This document shows, piece after piece, positions 54,968-63,002 of a DNA stretch of 64,000 nucleotides. The stretch spans positions 1-64,000 of the forward strand of contig NZ_CP080648.1 in assembly GCF_019599145.1 (NCBI RefSeq), read 5' to 3'. The notes under the pieces were generated by a model. The model did not search any database, was not told the origin of the DNA, and saw nothing but the letters and a program-made list of their open reading frames with translations. The stretch comes from Streptomyces akebiae (GTDB lineage Bacteria > Actinomycetota > Actinomycetes > Streptomycetales > Streptomycetaceae). Position numbers and translations under genes: made by a program. Within the stretch, counting starts at the first letter, position 1. The number at the start of each line of letters is the position of its first letter.

Positions 54968-55072
54968 ATGGTGAGGTGATGCTTTGCGACCGACGTGATC
55001 GGTGCAGCTCGTCACCCGACATCACCAGACTCCGCACGCGGTGTCCGTGCGGCTCGACCCTAGGCGGTCCCA

Positions 55073-55795
55073 GTGGCCTTTCGGCATGTGCGTCTGATCG
55101 CGGTGAACATCGACGGTGTTCTGTTGAACGACACCTTCAGTCCGGTCATCCACCGGTTCGTGGTCGGCCGCGGAGGCGTCTACACCGCCGAACTGGAGCG
55201 GGCTGTGCTGTCGCAGTCGCAGCTTCGGGCCGCCGCGGCACTGGGTGTGCCGGGGACGACGCCCGAGGAGGTCGTGGAGGCGTACTTCCAGGAACGGGAG
55301 GAGTACCTCGGTGCGCATCCGGTGCGGGTCCTCGACGGCGTCGGCGGACTGCTCGAGCGGCTGCGCCACACCGGCGCGTCCCTGGTGTGCTACGGCGGCC
55401 TGGGGCGAGCCCACTTCGACCGGCATCTGGCGCCGTTCGCCGCGTACTTCGACGGGCCCGGGTACGTGTGCACCGACGGATTCCGTCCAGGGGTGCGGGA
55501 AATCGCCGAGGACGTCTTCGGGCTCCGTTGCGACCAGGCGCTCTTCATCGACGATGTGGCCCGTGTGGCCGAGGTCGCGCAGACGTTGGGTGCGGCTTTC
55601 ATCGGGCATCCGACCGCCTACTCCCACAGCTTCCAGCGGCAGTTGATGCACGAGGCCGGGGTACGGCACATGGTCGGGTCTCTCGACGGGATAGACGAGT
55701 GGCTGCTGCGGGCCGTCGACGTCGAGGCCGCCGACGGCCGACTGTGGCCCTCGGGTGCCGAACGTGCCGACGAGCGTGTCCCCGCGATGGCGTGA
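55073..55795 (+). CDS. HAD-superfamily protein of the butyrolactone locus
   Basis: 240 residues from GTG. The HAD layout is present: motif I region LIAVNIDGVLLNDTFS, motif II region GASLVCYGGLGRAHFDRHL, and motif IV CDQALFIDDVARVAEVAQTL. The first Asp of DxD (the phosphoryl acceptor) is Asn (NIDG), which should cripple classical phosphatase chemistry. Cap region residues ~20-100. Its place by afsA and the SDR hints at a role in signal synthesis (dephosphorylation of the butenolide phosphate), but the Asn argues for a binding or regulatory role. Confidence 0.78.
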   Translation: MAFRHVRLIAVNIDGVLLNDTFSPVIHRFVVGRGGVYTAELERAVLSQSQLRAAAALGVPGTTPEEVVEAYFQEREEYLGAHPVRVLDGVGGLLERLRHTGASLVCYGGLGRAHFDRHLAPFAAYFDGPGYVCTDGFRPGVREIAEDVFGLRCDQALFIDDVARVAEVAQTLGAAFIGHPTAYSHSFQRQLMHEAGVRHMVGSLDGIDEWLLRAVDVEAADGRLWPSGAERADERVPAMA

Positions 55796-56025
55796 CACAG
55801 CGGGAACCGCTTGCCGACCGGGTACGGAAACCAGCACTCCGGACGTTTTCGCGCGCTTCGAGGTTCTCCGGAAAGCAGACCGTGCGCCGTGCTCCGGCAG
55901 GCGCCCCTTCGGCTCGCTTGACCAGCGCGGTTCCGCTGCCACCGGGAGGGTGCGCGCGTCCTGGGCCCCGGAACGGGAACAGGGAGAGTACCGCCGGAAC
56001 CACTGGTGAAGCCCTTGACTGATGC

Positions 56026-56050
56026 GTACAGTACCTTCTAGACGGTTTTT
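56026..56050. promoter_or_regulatory. ARE-like site upstream of the TetR receptor gene
   Basis: TACAGTACCTTCTAGACGGT followed by a T run resembles the ACATACC...CGGTTTGT consensus of butyrolactone-receptor targets. 55 bases before the receptor ATG, as expected for autoregulation. Confidence 0.55.
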
Positions 56051-56104
56051 TCTTCGCTGCTTTGTGCGCGGCAGCGAAGTACGGTTGACGGAAGGGGAGA
56101 GCCA

Positions 56105-56752
56105 GTGGCCCAGCAAGAGCGAGCGGTCAAGACCCGCCGTGCCGTGCTGGAGGCTGCCGCGACAGTCTTCGCGGAACACGGCTACACGGCGGCGACGGTC
56201 GCTGACATCCTCAAGACCGCCGGAGTGACCAAGGGCGCGCTCTACTTCCACTTCGACTCGAAGGAAGCGCTGGCCCGGGGTGTCCTGGAAGTTCAGGCGG
56301 ACCGGCGGCTGCCCGAACAGGAGATCAAGCTCCAGGAGATGGTGGACGTCGCCATGACGGTGGCCCACCGGCTGAGGCACGACTCCATTCTGCGGGCCGG
56401 TGCCCGGCTCTCCGCGGACCCCATCGGCCGCAGGCACTACGGAAGCGCCTGGCCGCTGTGGGTCGGCATGCTGGCGGAGATCGTGTCCCAAGCCCACCAG
56501 CGCGGCGAGACCCTGTCGCACGTGGTGCCGCACGAGGTCGCCGAACTGGTGGTCAGCGCGTTCAACGGAGTACAGCTCTACGCCCAGTTGGAGACCAACC
56601 TGGAGGACGTCGAGCACCGGGTCTCGGTTCTCCTGCAGCACCTGCTGCCCTCCATCGCCTCGCCCGCGGTTCTGATGCGCCTGGATGTGGCCCCGGACCG
56701 CGGAGAGCGCCTCATCCGTGAGATGAGCGCCCCCGTACCCATGGCGGTCTGA
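56105..56752 (+). CDS. ArpA/ScbR-type butyrolactone receptor (TetR family)
   Basis: 215 residues from GTG/ATG region MAQQERAVKTRRAVLEAAAT. The HTH is TVADILKTAGVTKGALYFHF (~31-50), nearly invariant in this subfamily. The ligand domain has Trp116 and Trp119 (HYGSAWPLWVGML); a Trp at 119 is the ligand-contacting residue in ArpA. Convergent with afsA, the standard receptor/synthase pairing. Represses target genes until the lactone binds. Confidence 0.9.
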   Translation: MAQQERAVKTRRAVLEAAATVFAEHGYTAATVADILKTAGVTKGALYFHFDSKEALARGVLEVQADRRLPEQEIKLQEMVDVAMTVAHRLRHDSILRAGARLSADPIGRRHYGSAWPLWVGMLAEIVSQAHQRGETLSHVVPHEVAELVVSAFNGVQLYAQLETNLEDVEHRVSVLLQHLLPSIASPAVLMRLDVAPDRGERLIREMSAPVPMAV

Positions 56753-56785
56753 CGCGCAACCCAGCGACCCTTCCCTCCTTCCGGG

Positions 56786-56868
56786 TCGCTCTCGGTCGCT
56801 GAACAGAGCCCCAGGTCAGGTCAGGACTTCGCGCAAGCGCACGGTGCGGAAAGCGACTGAAGCGACTC
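56786..56868. repeat. iteron-like copies between receptor and afsA
   Basis: AAGCGACTG AAGCGACTC (56851-56868) is exactly the inverse of the module 2 iteron doublet at 50818-50835. GGTCGCT/GTCGCTG copies lie at 56785-56801. They sit 6 kb from the module 2 array, beyond its last gene. Confidence 0.7.
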
Positions 56869-57078
56869 GGGTTCGGACAGAGACCCGCGGTCCCTCTGTC
56901 GTCCCGCGTCCCGCACGACGACTCGCGTTCGCCCGGTCGCAGTCCGTGCGTGCGCCTCCGCCCGTCCCGGCACCGGCGCCGTGTGGGTCCCGCCGCACAC
57001 GGGCGCCGGGTGACCCTCGGGGTTCCAGTACCAGGACTCGTCCGGTCCAGGGCGTCGGTGCCTCCCCGAACGACCCGC

Positions 57079-58071
57079 TCAGGCCGAGACCGGCGCCGCG
57101 GTCACGGCGGAGGTGAAGACAAGGCTGCCGTCCTGGCGGCCGGTCACGAGCACGCGTTCTCCGCCGTTCGTGTGCCGTGGCAGGGAACAGACCTCGATCA
57201 GGCAGGGAGTGTCGAGCTCCGCGTAACGGGTGAACTCGCTGTTGACGCCGACCGGCAGGCAGGCGCGCCCCAGGAACGCGGACGTGGCCTGGCGGGCGGC
57301 CTCCAACAGCGCCATGCCCGGCATGTGGTCGACGGGATGGTCGAAGAGCACGGGGTGTCGGGTGTCCACCCTCAGCTGCCAGCAGTCCGGCTCCGGCGCG
57401 GGGGACAGGACGACATCCGTGGGAGAGAGCCGGCCGACGGCCTGCGGTGCTGTCGGGCTCGTCAGCGGAAGCGGAACGGGGACACCGTCTCCGATCCGGG
57501 CGGCCCGCAGGCGCCGGTAGACGGCCGGGGAAGTGCAGGTGAAGGTGGCGGCTCCGGTCGCGGCCACCTCCCCGTCGCGGCGGATCACGGCCTTGTAGTG
57601 GAACCCCGAAAGGCTCGAGCCCCGGCGCTTGATGTCCATGCAGGCGATCGCGATGTCGAGGGAGGCCGGCGTGGCCCCGACGAGCAGGTGCTCGGGCGCG
57701 ACGCCGACCTCGAGGTCCCACATCAGGAACTGGTGGTCGAGCGGGACGCCGAACTCCGCGTGCGCCAGCAGGATTCCGGACTGACGGATCGTTTCCGCTA
57801 TGAGAAGCGGGTCGTGGCAGCCGTCGATGGTGGCGAAGAAACCATGCCGGCGGGGCAGTTGGGCGGCCACGGTGAAGTGAGTGCTGTCCATGCGCTCCCA
57901 GTCGGTGAGCATCACCTCTGCGACGCCGGCACGGTGGACCAGTTCCTTGGGAACGGTGGTGGTCAAGGACGGAAAACGCGTCACGACGACGCGCGCCGAT
58001 GTCGTGCTGTCCTCCTCGGTAGGGCGTGCGCCGGGTATCGGGTGTGGGACCCGGAACGTGCTCGCAGACAT
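57079..58071 (-). CDS. afsA: AfsA/ScbA-family gamma-butyrolactone synthase
   Basis: 330 residues from ATG 58071. Two AfsA hot-dog repeats: VPKELVHRAGVAEVMLTDWE, DPLLIAETIRQSGILLAHAE and GVPLDHQFLMWDLEVG in the first; HPVLFDHPVDHMPGMALLEA, ARQATSAFLG and NSEFTRYAELDTPCLIEVCS in the second. Joins a beta-ketoacyl group to dihydroxyacetone phosphate, the first committed step to A-factor-type signals. An ARE-like site lies 60 bases upstream. Members of the family can also make furans or butenolides, so the product is not certain. Confidence 0.92.
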   Translation of the reverse strand: MSASTFRVPHPIPGARPTEEDSTTSARVVVTRFPSLTTTVPKELVHRAGVAEVMLTDWERMDSTHFTVAAQLPRRHGFFATIDGCHDPLLIAETIRQSGILLAHAEFGVPLDHQFLMWDLEVGVAPEHLLVGATPASLDIAIACMDIKRRGSSLSGFHYKAVIRRDGEVAATGAATFTCTSPAVYRRLRAARIGDGVPVPLPLTSPTAPQAVGRLSPTDVVLSPAPEPDCWQLRVDTRHPVLFDHPVDHMPGMALLEAARQATSAFLGRACLPVGVNSEFTRYAELDTPCLIEVCSLPRHTNGGERVLVTGRQDGSLVFTSAVTAAPVSA

Positions 58072-58132
58072 GGCTATTCCCCCTGAGCCGCATAGGCGTG
58101 ACGTCGATGTGGTGGTCGCTCAGGCTGCGAAG

Positions 58133-58156
58133 ATACATACCACCCGGTTTAGTTTC
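58133..58156. promoter_or_regulatory. ARE-like site upstream of afsA
   Basis: ATACATACCACCCGGTTTAG plus TTTCT fits the ATACATACC..CGGTTTGT form of butyrolactone-receptor operators. Located 62-85 bases 5' of the afsA start. The surrounding gap (58072-58429) holds nothing else recognised. Confidence 0.65.
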
Positions 58157-58429
58157 TAGCGGTACGAGCCATTCCGGCTATGTGGCATGCCGAAGGGCTT
58201 GTTCCCCATGGGAGGCGCTCCCGCCCCTCTGATCGCAGGGCGACGGGCTGACCTGGGGCCTTTCTGGAATGTGGGAGGTGCCGGGGTCGCCTGTGCCGTT
58301 GTGTGGCGCGCGTTTTCGGCCGTGCGGCGGTCCCGGGGTGCGGGCGGGTGTGGTCTCGAGCGGGTCTGCAGCCGTTCTCGAGTGTCTTGGTTGACCCTTT
58401 CTTCAAACTCTGGAAGGGGGACCGGCCGG

Positions 58430-58618
58430 ATGAAGCGTGCAGAGGCCCTGTTCCGCGTGGAACGCGGTCATGCGAGCGAAGAGGAACTGGCCGCTCTCGC
58501 AACGGTGTTGCTAGCACTGCGGGGGAGTGCTCAAGAGGGCGGCGAGGAGCCACCGATCGCCGGCTTCCACTGGTGGAAGCAGCCGGAGGGTTATGCGCTG
58601 CCCGGTAGTTGGCGCTGA
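58430..58618 (+). CDS. accE: acyl-CoA carboxylase epsilon subunit
   Basis: 62 residues from ATG with GGAAGGGGG upstream. FRVERGHASEEELAALATVL, then a short variable linker and GYALPGSWR, is the signature of the small epsilon subunits (VxRGxAxxEELAALxAVL ... W). Epsilon bridges the alpha and beta subunits of actinobacterial acyl-CoA carboxylases. Sits just upstream of the beta subunit, although relatives usually follow it. Confidence 0.85.
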   Translation: MKRAEALFRVERGHASEEELAALATVLLALRGSAQEGGEEPPIAGFHWWKQPEGYALPGSWR

Positions 58619-58651
58619 GGACGCGCCCCCTGGGGTCTTCCGGCCTCTACT

Positions 58652-58669
58652 AAACCGCTCATGCGGTTT
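58652..58669. promoter_or_regulatory. ARE-like perfect palindrome upstream of the carboxylase gene
   Basis: AAACCGCTCATGCGGTTT: seven-base arms around TCAT, flanked by CTACT and GTTACT. It separates accE from the beta-subunit gene, so the latter probably has its own receptor-controlled promoter. Confidence 0.7.
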
Positions 58670-58726
58670 GTTACTATTTCCATGGCCGGGCGGGCCGCTT
58701 CGGCTTGCCCCAGGGAGGGACCATAT

Positions 58727-60319
58727 ATGGCAATGACGACTGCCCCCGTGCTGAGCGAGGCCGGGTCGGCCGACCCCTGCGGGCGTGTGGCCGAACTTCA
58801 CGAGATCCGTGCGCAGGCCGTGGCCGGGCCCAGTGAGAAGGCGACCGCGGCGCAGCGCGCCAAGGGCAAGCTGACGGCTCGTGAACGTATCGAGCTGCTC
58901 CTCGATCCGGGGTCGTTCAACGAGGTCGAGCAGTTGCGCCGGCACCGGGCCACCGGGTTCGGTCTGGAGGCCAGGAAGCCGTTCACGGACGGTGTGATCA
59001 CCGGCTGGGGGACGGTGGAGGGCCGTACGGTCTTCGTGTACGCCCACGACTTCCGCATCTTCGGCGGTGCGCTGGGTGAGGCCCACGCCACGAAGATCCA
59101 CAAGATCATGGACATGGCCATCGCGGCCGGGGCGCCGCTGGTGTCCCTGAACGACGGTGCGGGCGCCCGTATCCAGGAGGGTGTGTCGGCCCTCGCCGGG
59201 TACGGCGGTATTTTCCAGCGCAACACGAAAGCCTCCGGAGTCATCCCGCAGATCAGCGTGATGCTGGGCCCGTGCGCGGGCGGCGCGGCGTACTCCCCGG
59301 CGCTGACGGACTTCGTGTTCATGGTCCGTGAGACCTCGCAGATGTTCATCACCGGCCCCGACGTGGTCAAGGCGGTGACGGGTGAGGAGATCACCCAGAA
59401 CGGCCTCGGCGGCGCGGACGTCCACGCGGAGACGAGCGGCGTCTGCCACTTGGCCTACGACGACGAGGAGACGTGCATCCACGAGGTGCGCTACCTACTG
59501 TCGCTGCTCCCGCAGAACAACCGGGAGACACCGCCGCGCGTGAACACCGGCGACCCCGCGAACCGCCGCTCGGAGAAACTGCTGGACCTGGTTCCGGCGG
59601 ACGGCAGCCGCCCGTACGACATGGCGAGGGTGATCGAGGAGATCGTCGACGACGGGGAGTACCTGGAGGTCCACGAGCGCTGGGCGCGCAACATCATCTG
59701 CGCCCTGGGTCGGCTCGACGGCCAGGTGGTCGGCATCGTCGCCAACCAACCCCAGACGCTGGCGGGGGTATTGGACATCGAGGCGAGTGAGAAAGCCGCG
59801 CGCTTCGTGCAGATGTGTGATGCTTTCAACATCCCTCTCGTGACGCTGTTGGACGTTCCCGGGTTCCTCCCGGGCGTCGACCAGGAGCACGGTGGAATCA
59901 TCCGCCACGGCGCGAAGCTGCTGTACGCGTACTGCAACGCGACCGTGCCCCGGATCTCCTTGATCCTGCGCAAGGCGTACGGAGGTGCCTACATCGTCAT
60001 GGACAGCCAGTCCATCGGGGCCGACCTCACCTACGCGTGGCCGACCAACGAGATCGCCGTCATGGGCGCCGAAGGTGCCGCCAACGTCATCTTCCGGCGT
60101 CAGATCGCCGAGGCCGAGGACCCCGAGGCGATGCGGGTCCGGATGGTCAAGGAGTACAAGGCCGAGCTGATGCACCCGTACTACGCGGCCGAGCGCGGGC
60201 TGGTGGACGACGTCATCGACCCCGCCGACACCCGCGTGGTGCTCATACGGTCCCTGGCGATGCTGCGCACCAAGCACGCCCACCTGCCCTCTCGCAAGCA
60301 CGGCAACCCACCCCAGTAA
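58727..60319 (+). CDS. acyl-CoA carboxylase beta (carboxyltransferase) subunit
   Basis: 530 residues from ATG 58727 (CAGGGAGGGA upstream; the frame is open to 58661). Full carboxyltransferase fold: ARERIELLLDPGSFNEVEQL, oxyanion-hole GGAGARIQEGV-type NDGAGARIQEGVSALAGYGG, GPCAGGAAYSPALTDFVFMV and LRKAYGGAYIVMDSQSIGAD. Ile423 (GGAYIVM) occupies the position that is Asp422 in S. coelicolor PccB and Ile in AccB-type enzymes, so acetyl-CoA or broad specificity is expected. Supplies extender units; needs a biotinylated alpha subunit not in this window. Confidence 0.93.
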   Translation: MAMTTAPVLSEAGSADPCGRVAELHEIRAQAVAGPSEKATAAQRAKGKLTARERIELLLDPGSFNEVEQLRRHRATGFGLEARKPFTDGVITGWGTVEGRTVFVYAHDFRIFGGALGEAHATKIHKIMDMAIAAGAPLVSLNDGAGARIQEGVSALAGYGGIFQRNTKASGVIPQISVMLGPCAGGAAYSPALTDFVFMVRETSQMFITGPDVVKAVTGEEITQNGLGGADVHAETSGVCHLAYDDEETCIHEVRYLLSLLPQNNRETPPRVNTGDPANRRSEKLLDLVPADGSRPYDMARVIEEIVDDGEYLEVHERWARNIICALGRLDGQVVGIVANQPQTLAGVLDIEASEKAARFVQMCDAFNIPLVTLLDVPGFLPGVDQEHGGIIRHGAKLLYAYCNATVPRISLILRKAYGGAYIVMDSQSIGADLTYAWPTNEIAVMGAEGAANVIFRRQIAEAEDPEAMRVRMVKEYKAELMHPYYAAERGLVDDVIDPADTRVVLIRSLAMLRTKHAHLPSRKHGNPPQ

Positions 60320-60392
60320 GAAACGAGCAGCGGGCGCGGCGGCCGCGAACGGTGTTGTCCTGACCGCCCTTCCCGCAGCCAGGAGGCACATG

Positions 60393-60974
60393 ATGGTCAA
60401 GCAGGAGCGGGCGGCCCGTACCCGGCAGGCACTGATTCGCGCGGCTGCCGAGGTGTTCGCCGAGGAGGGGTTCGCGCTTGCCTCGCTCTCCATGATCAGC
60501 CGTCGCGCCGGGGTGAGCAACGGAGCGCTGCATTTCCACTTCGAGAGCAAGAAGGCGCTGGCGGACGTCGTCCAGATGGAGGCGGCGGCCGCCGTGACCC
60601 GGATGACCGACAGGGCGGAGACCGCGGACGGGGCCTTGCAGGTGCTTGTCGACGCCACGCACGGCCTGATGAGCCGGCTTGCGGACGACAACATCGTGCG
60701 GGCCGGGTTCGAGCTCTGCGGTGACCCGGCACGGGGCGACGGCGTCGATCTGCGGCGCCAGTGGCAGCACTGGATCGAGAACATACTGGGGCGGGCCGAG
60801 CAGGAGGGCCTGCTTGCCGACGGCGTGTCACCGGACAGCGCGGCGCCGGCCATCGTGGCCGCCACCGTGGGGTTCGAGGTGCTCGGCTTCCGGGATCCGG
60901 AGTGGCTCTCCGAGCAGAAGATCATCCGCTTCTGGGAGCTGCTGCTGCCTCGGCTGGCCGGTGGTGAGGCCTGA
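60393..60974 (+). CDS. second TetR-family butyrolactone-receptor-like regulator
   Basis: 193 residues; ATG 60393 is preferred to 60390 because AGGAGG ends 6 bases before it. HTH SLSMISRRAGVSNGALHFHF and AAEVFAEEGFALASLSMI match the ArpA subfamily; the ligand domain has W124 and W127 (LRRQWQHWIENILGR). May be a true receptor or a pseudo-receptor responding to the antibiotic product. Confidence 0.88.
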   Translation: MVKQERAARTRQALIRAAAEVFAEEGFALASLSMISRRAGVSNGALHFHFESKKALADVVQMEAAAAVTRMTDRAETADGALQVLVDATHGLMSRLADDNIVRAGFELCGDPARGDGVDLRRQWQHWIENILGRAEQEGLLADGVSPDSAAPAIVAATVGFEVLGFRDPEWLSEQKIIRFWELLLPRLAGGEA

Positions 60975-61049
60975 CCGGGGAAGCTGCAAGGTGGGCCGGA
61001 GGACGGCAAGCCTGAACGGTCCGTAGGCGGGCGCTGCCGCGTCGGCCTA

Positions 61050-61247
61050 AGAGACCGGATGTGCCGTTTTTACTCCCCGTCCTGGACGGTTTCTGAGGTG
61101 CGCACCTTAAGGTGCGCACCTTTTGTCTTGTTCTGTAGCGCCTCCGGCGCCGTGGATCCTGTCGATGCTGTAGTGGAGTTGTGGTTCACCCCTTTAGAAA
61201 CGGCATAGATGGTTTCTGATTGACAAACCGTCTGTGCTGTTTTTTAC
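61050..61247. promoter_or_regulatory. SARP promoter region with several ARE-like sites and a tandem palindrome
   Basis: The 347-bp gap before the SARP gene holds three ARE-like elements: GAGACCGGATGTGCCGTTTT (61051), AGAAACGGCATAGATGGTTT (61196) and ACAAACCGTCTGTGCTGTTT (61223). Between them GGTGCGCACC occurs twice, 61097-61106 and 61111-61120, joined by TTAA, giving a nested palindrome that may end the upstream transcript or bind a regulator. Dense receptor sites at the pathway activator are what a butyrolactone switch predicts. Confidence 0.65.
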
Positions 61248-61321
61248 TCGAGTGTGCCCGAGAGTCATCAGCCTGTCAGGGCTCGGCGACCGACCACTCA
61301 TGCACGCATAGGGGAGACGCC

Positions 61322-62158
61322 ATGGACATCTCTGTACTGGGCGGACTGGCCGTCCGGGAAAACGGAGTCTCGATCACGCCGACGGCGCCCAAGCCGCGGC
61401 AGGTGCTGGCGATGCTCGCCCTCCACGCTGATCAGGTCGTTTCCGTATCGACGCTGACCGAGGAGCTCTGGGGCACGGAGCCCCCGCGCAGTGCGCGCGC
61501 CACGCTGCAGACGTACGTGCTGCAGCTGCGGGAGATGATCGGCGCCGCCCTGGAGCGCGATCATGCGGACGCCGCCCCGCGCTGTGCCAAGGACGTGCTC
61601 GTCACCGTGCCCGGCGGCTATCTGCTGAACACCTCGGGCGGTGCCAGCGACGTCCGCGAGTTCGAGCGGCTGGCGGGCCTCGGCTACCGGGCCATGGACG
61701 CAGGGGACTTCCCAGGGGCGGCACGGCAACTGGGTGAGGCGCTCTCACTGTGGACCGGCGCCGCGCTCGCCGACATACAGACCGGGGCACAGCTGTCGAT
61801 GGAGACGAGGCGTCTCGAGGAGACCCGGCTGTGCGCCCTGGACCAGCGCATCGAGGCCGATCTGCGGCTGGGGCGCCACCGAGAACTGCTGGGGGAGCTG
61901 TCCGTCCTGGTCAGCCGCTACCACACGCACGAGACCCTGCACGGCCAGTTCATGCTGGCGCTGCACCGGTCCGGGCGGCGCACCGAGGCCCTGGAGGCCT
62001 ACCAGCGCCTGCGCCGCGCCCTGGTCCGAGAGCTCGGCCTGGAGCCGTCCGTGAGGCTGCGGCGGCTGCAGCGCTCCATCCTGATGGTCGGCCCTGAGCC
62101 CGCGCAGGACGCTTCCCTGTCCGCCCACGGCGGTGAACGAGCGGTCCGGGTGGGCTGA
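61322..62158 (+). CDS. SARP-family pathway activator
   Basis: 278 residues from ATG. Residues 1-95 are the OmpR-type winged helix (VLGGLAVRENGVSITPTAPK, VVSVSTLTEELWGTEPPRSA, ATLQTYVLQLREMIGAALER). Residues ~105-255 are the bacterial transcriptional activation domain (SGGASDVREFERLAGLGYRA, RLEETRLCALDQRIEADLRL, GRRTEALEAYQRLRRALVRE). SARPs bind heptameric repeats and recruit RNA polymerase to biosynthetic genes. Confidence 0.93.
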   Translation: MDISVLGGLAVRENGVSITPTAPKPRQVLAMLALHADQVVSVSTLTEELWGTEPPRSARATLQTYVLQLREMIGAALERDHADAAPRCAKDVLVTVPGGYLLNTSGGASDVREFERLAGLGYRAMDAGDFPGAARQLGEALSLWTGAALADIQTGAQLSMETRRLEETRLCALDQRIEADLRLGRHRELLGELSVLVSRYHTHETLHGQFMLALHRSGRRTEALEAYQRLRRALVRELGLEPSVRLRRLQRSILMVGPEPAQDASLSAHGGERAVRVG

Positions 62159-62203
62159 CGGTTCGTCACTGAACCCGTCCGTGGGAAAGGAAAGGGATCG
62201 CCG

Positions 62204-62873
62204 ATGCGGGCCAGGTCGGAGCGGACCCGCCGCAGGCTGGTGGGTGCCGGGGCCGAGATGTTCATCCGGAACGGCTGCGGCAACGTGGCCCTCGGCCAGA
62301 CCGCCGGGGCTGCGGGCACGACGAAAGGGGCGCTGTACTTCCCTCTCGCCTCCGAGGAAGGACGCGCCGAAGCCGTCCAGGAACGCGGCCGCGCCATGCT
62401 CCAGGAGTTCGTCGGGGAACTGCGGCGTGGCGGCGTGCCACCCGTGCAGACGCTCATCGACACGACGCACCGGCCGGCCCGGACGCCGCACAAGGACCCG
62501 GTGGCCCGTGGCGGCTTCCGCATCACCGCCGAGTGCGGCAGCATGCGGCCGGCCCGTCACGGGCATCCACCGGACGTGGATCCACGAGGCCCTGCGACTG
62601 CTCGCCCGGGCACGCGGGACGGGGGAGTCGCGTACGGACGGGGAGCCGGACGCGGAGGCCCCCGAGACGCTGCCGGCAGCCACTGTCCGCAGCATCGAGG
62701 GCCTGTTCGGGACCGGCATTCGCCACGGTCAACTCAGCCGCAGAGCGGGGGCGTTGTGGGGAACGCTGCTGCCGGCCCTGGTCCCGCCCGGGCACGAGAC
62801 CCGCTACCTGGCCGGCCCTCCCCGGTTGCCGTCCGCATCGGCGCTCGCGCGCCCCGCGTCCAGCGCCGCATGA
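62204..62873 (+). pseudogene. third TetR receptor-like gene, frameshifted
   Basis: The N-terminal HTH region is recognisable but eroded (RRRLVGAGAEMFIRNGCGNV, GAAGTTKGALYFPLASEEGR). Near 62545 the sense moves one frame (TGIHRTWIHEALRLLARARG, ATVRSIEGLFGTGIRHGQLS) and ends at 62873. Substitutions in the normally invariant GALYFHF (to GALYFPL) suggest real decay rather than only a sequencing indel. Confidence 0.65.
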
Positions 62874-63002
62874 CCACGTCCTCCCTCTGCCCGGGGACCA
62901 CAGGGGCCGCACCGGCGCCGCCGGCGACGGCAGTCGCCCTTCGCACCCGCACGACAACTTGGTTGTTCCGGTCGCCCGGGACGGACAGCTTGGAGTATCC
63001 GC

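Noticed and set aside
55022..56641. 539-codon minus-strand frame opposite the HAD and receptor genes
   Set aside because: The plus-strand proteins have conserved HAD and TetR motifs; this frame has none.
61097..61120. Tandem GGTGCGCACC as a simple terminator
   Set aside because: Kept only as a regulatory candidate: there is a T run after it, but each unit is itself palindromic, so protein binding is equally possible.
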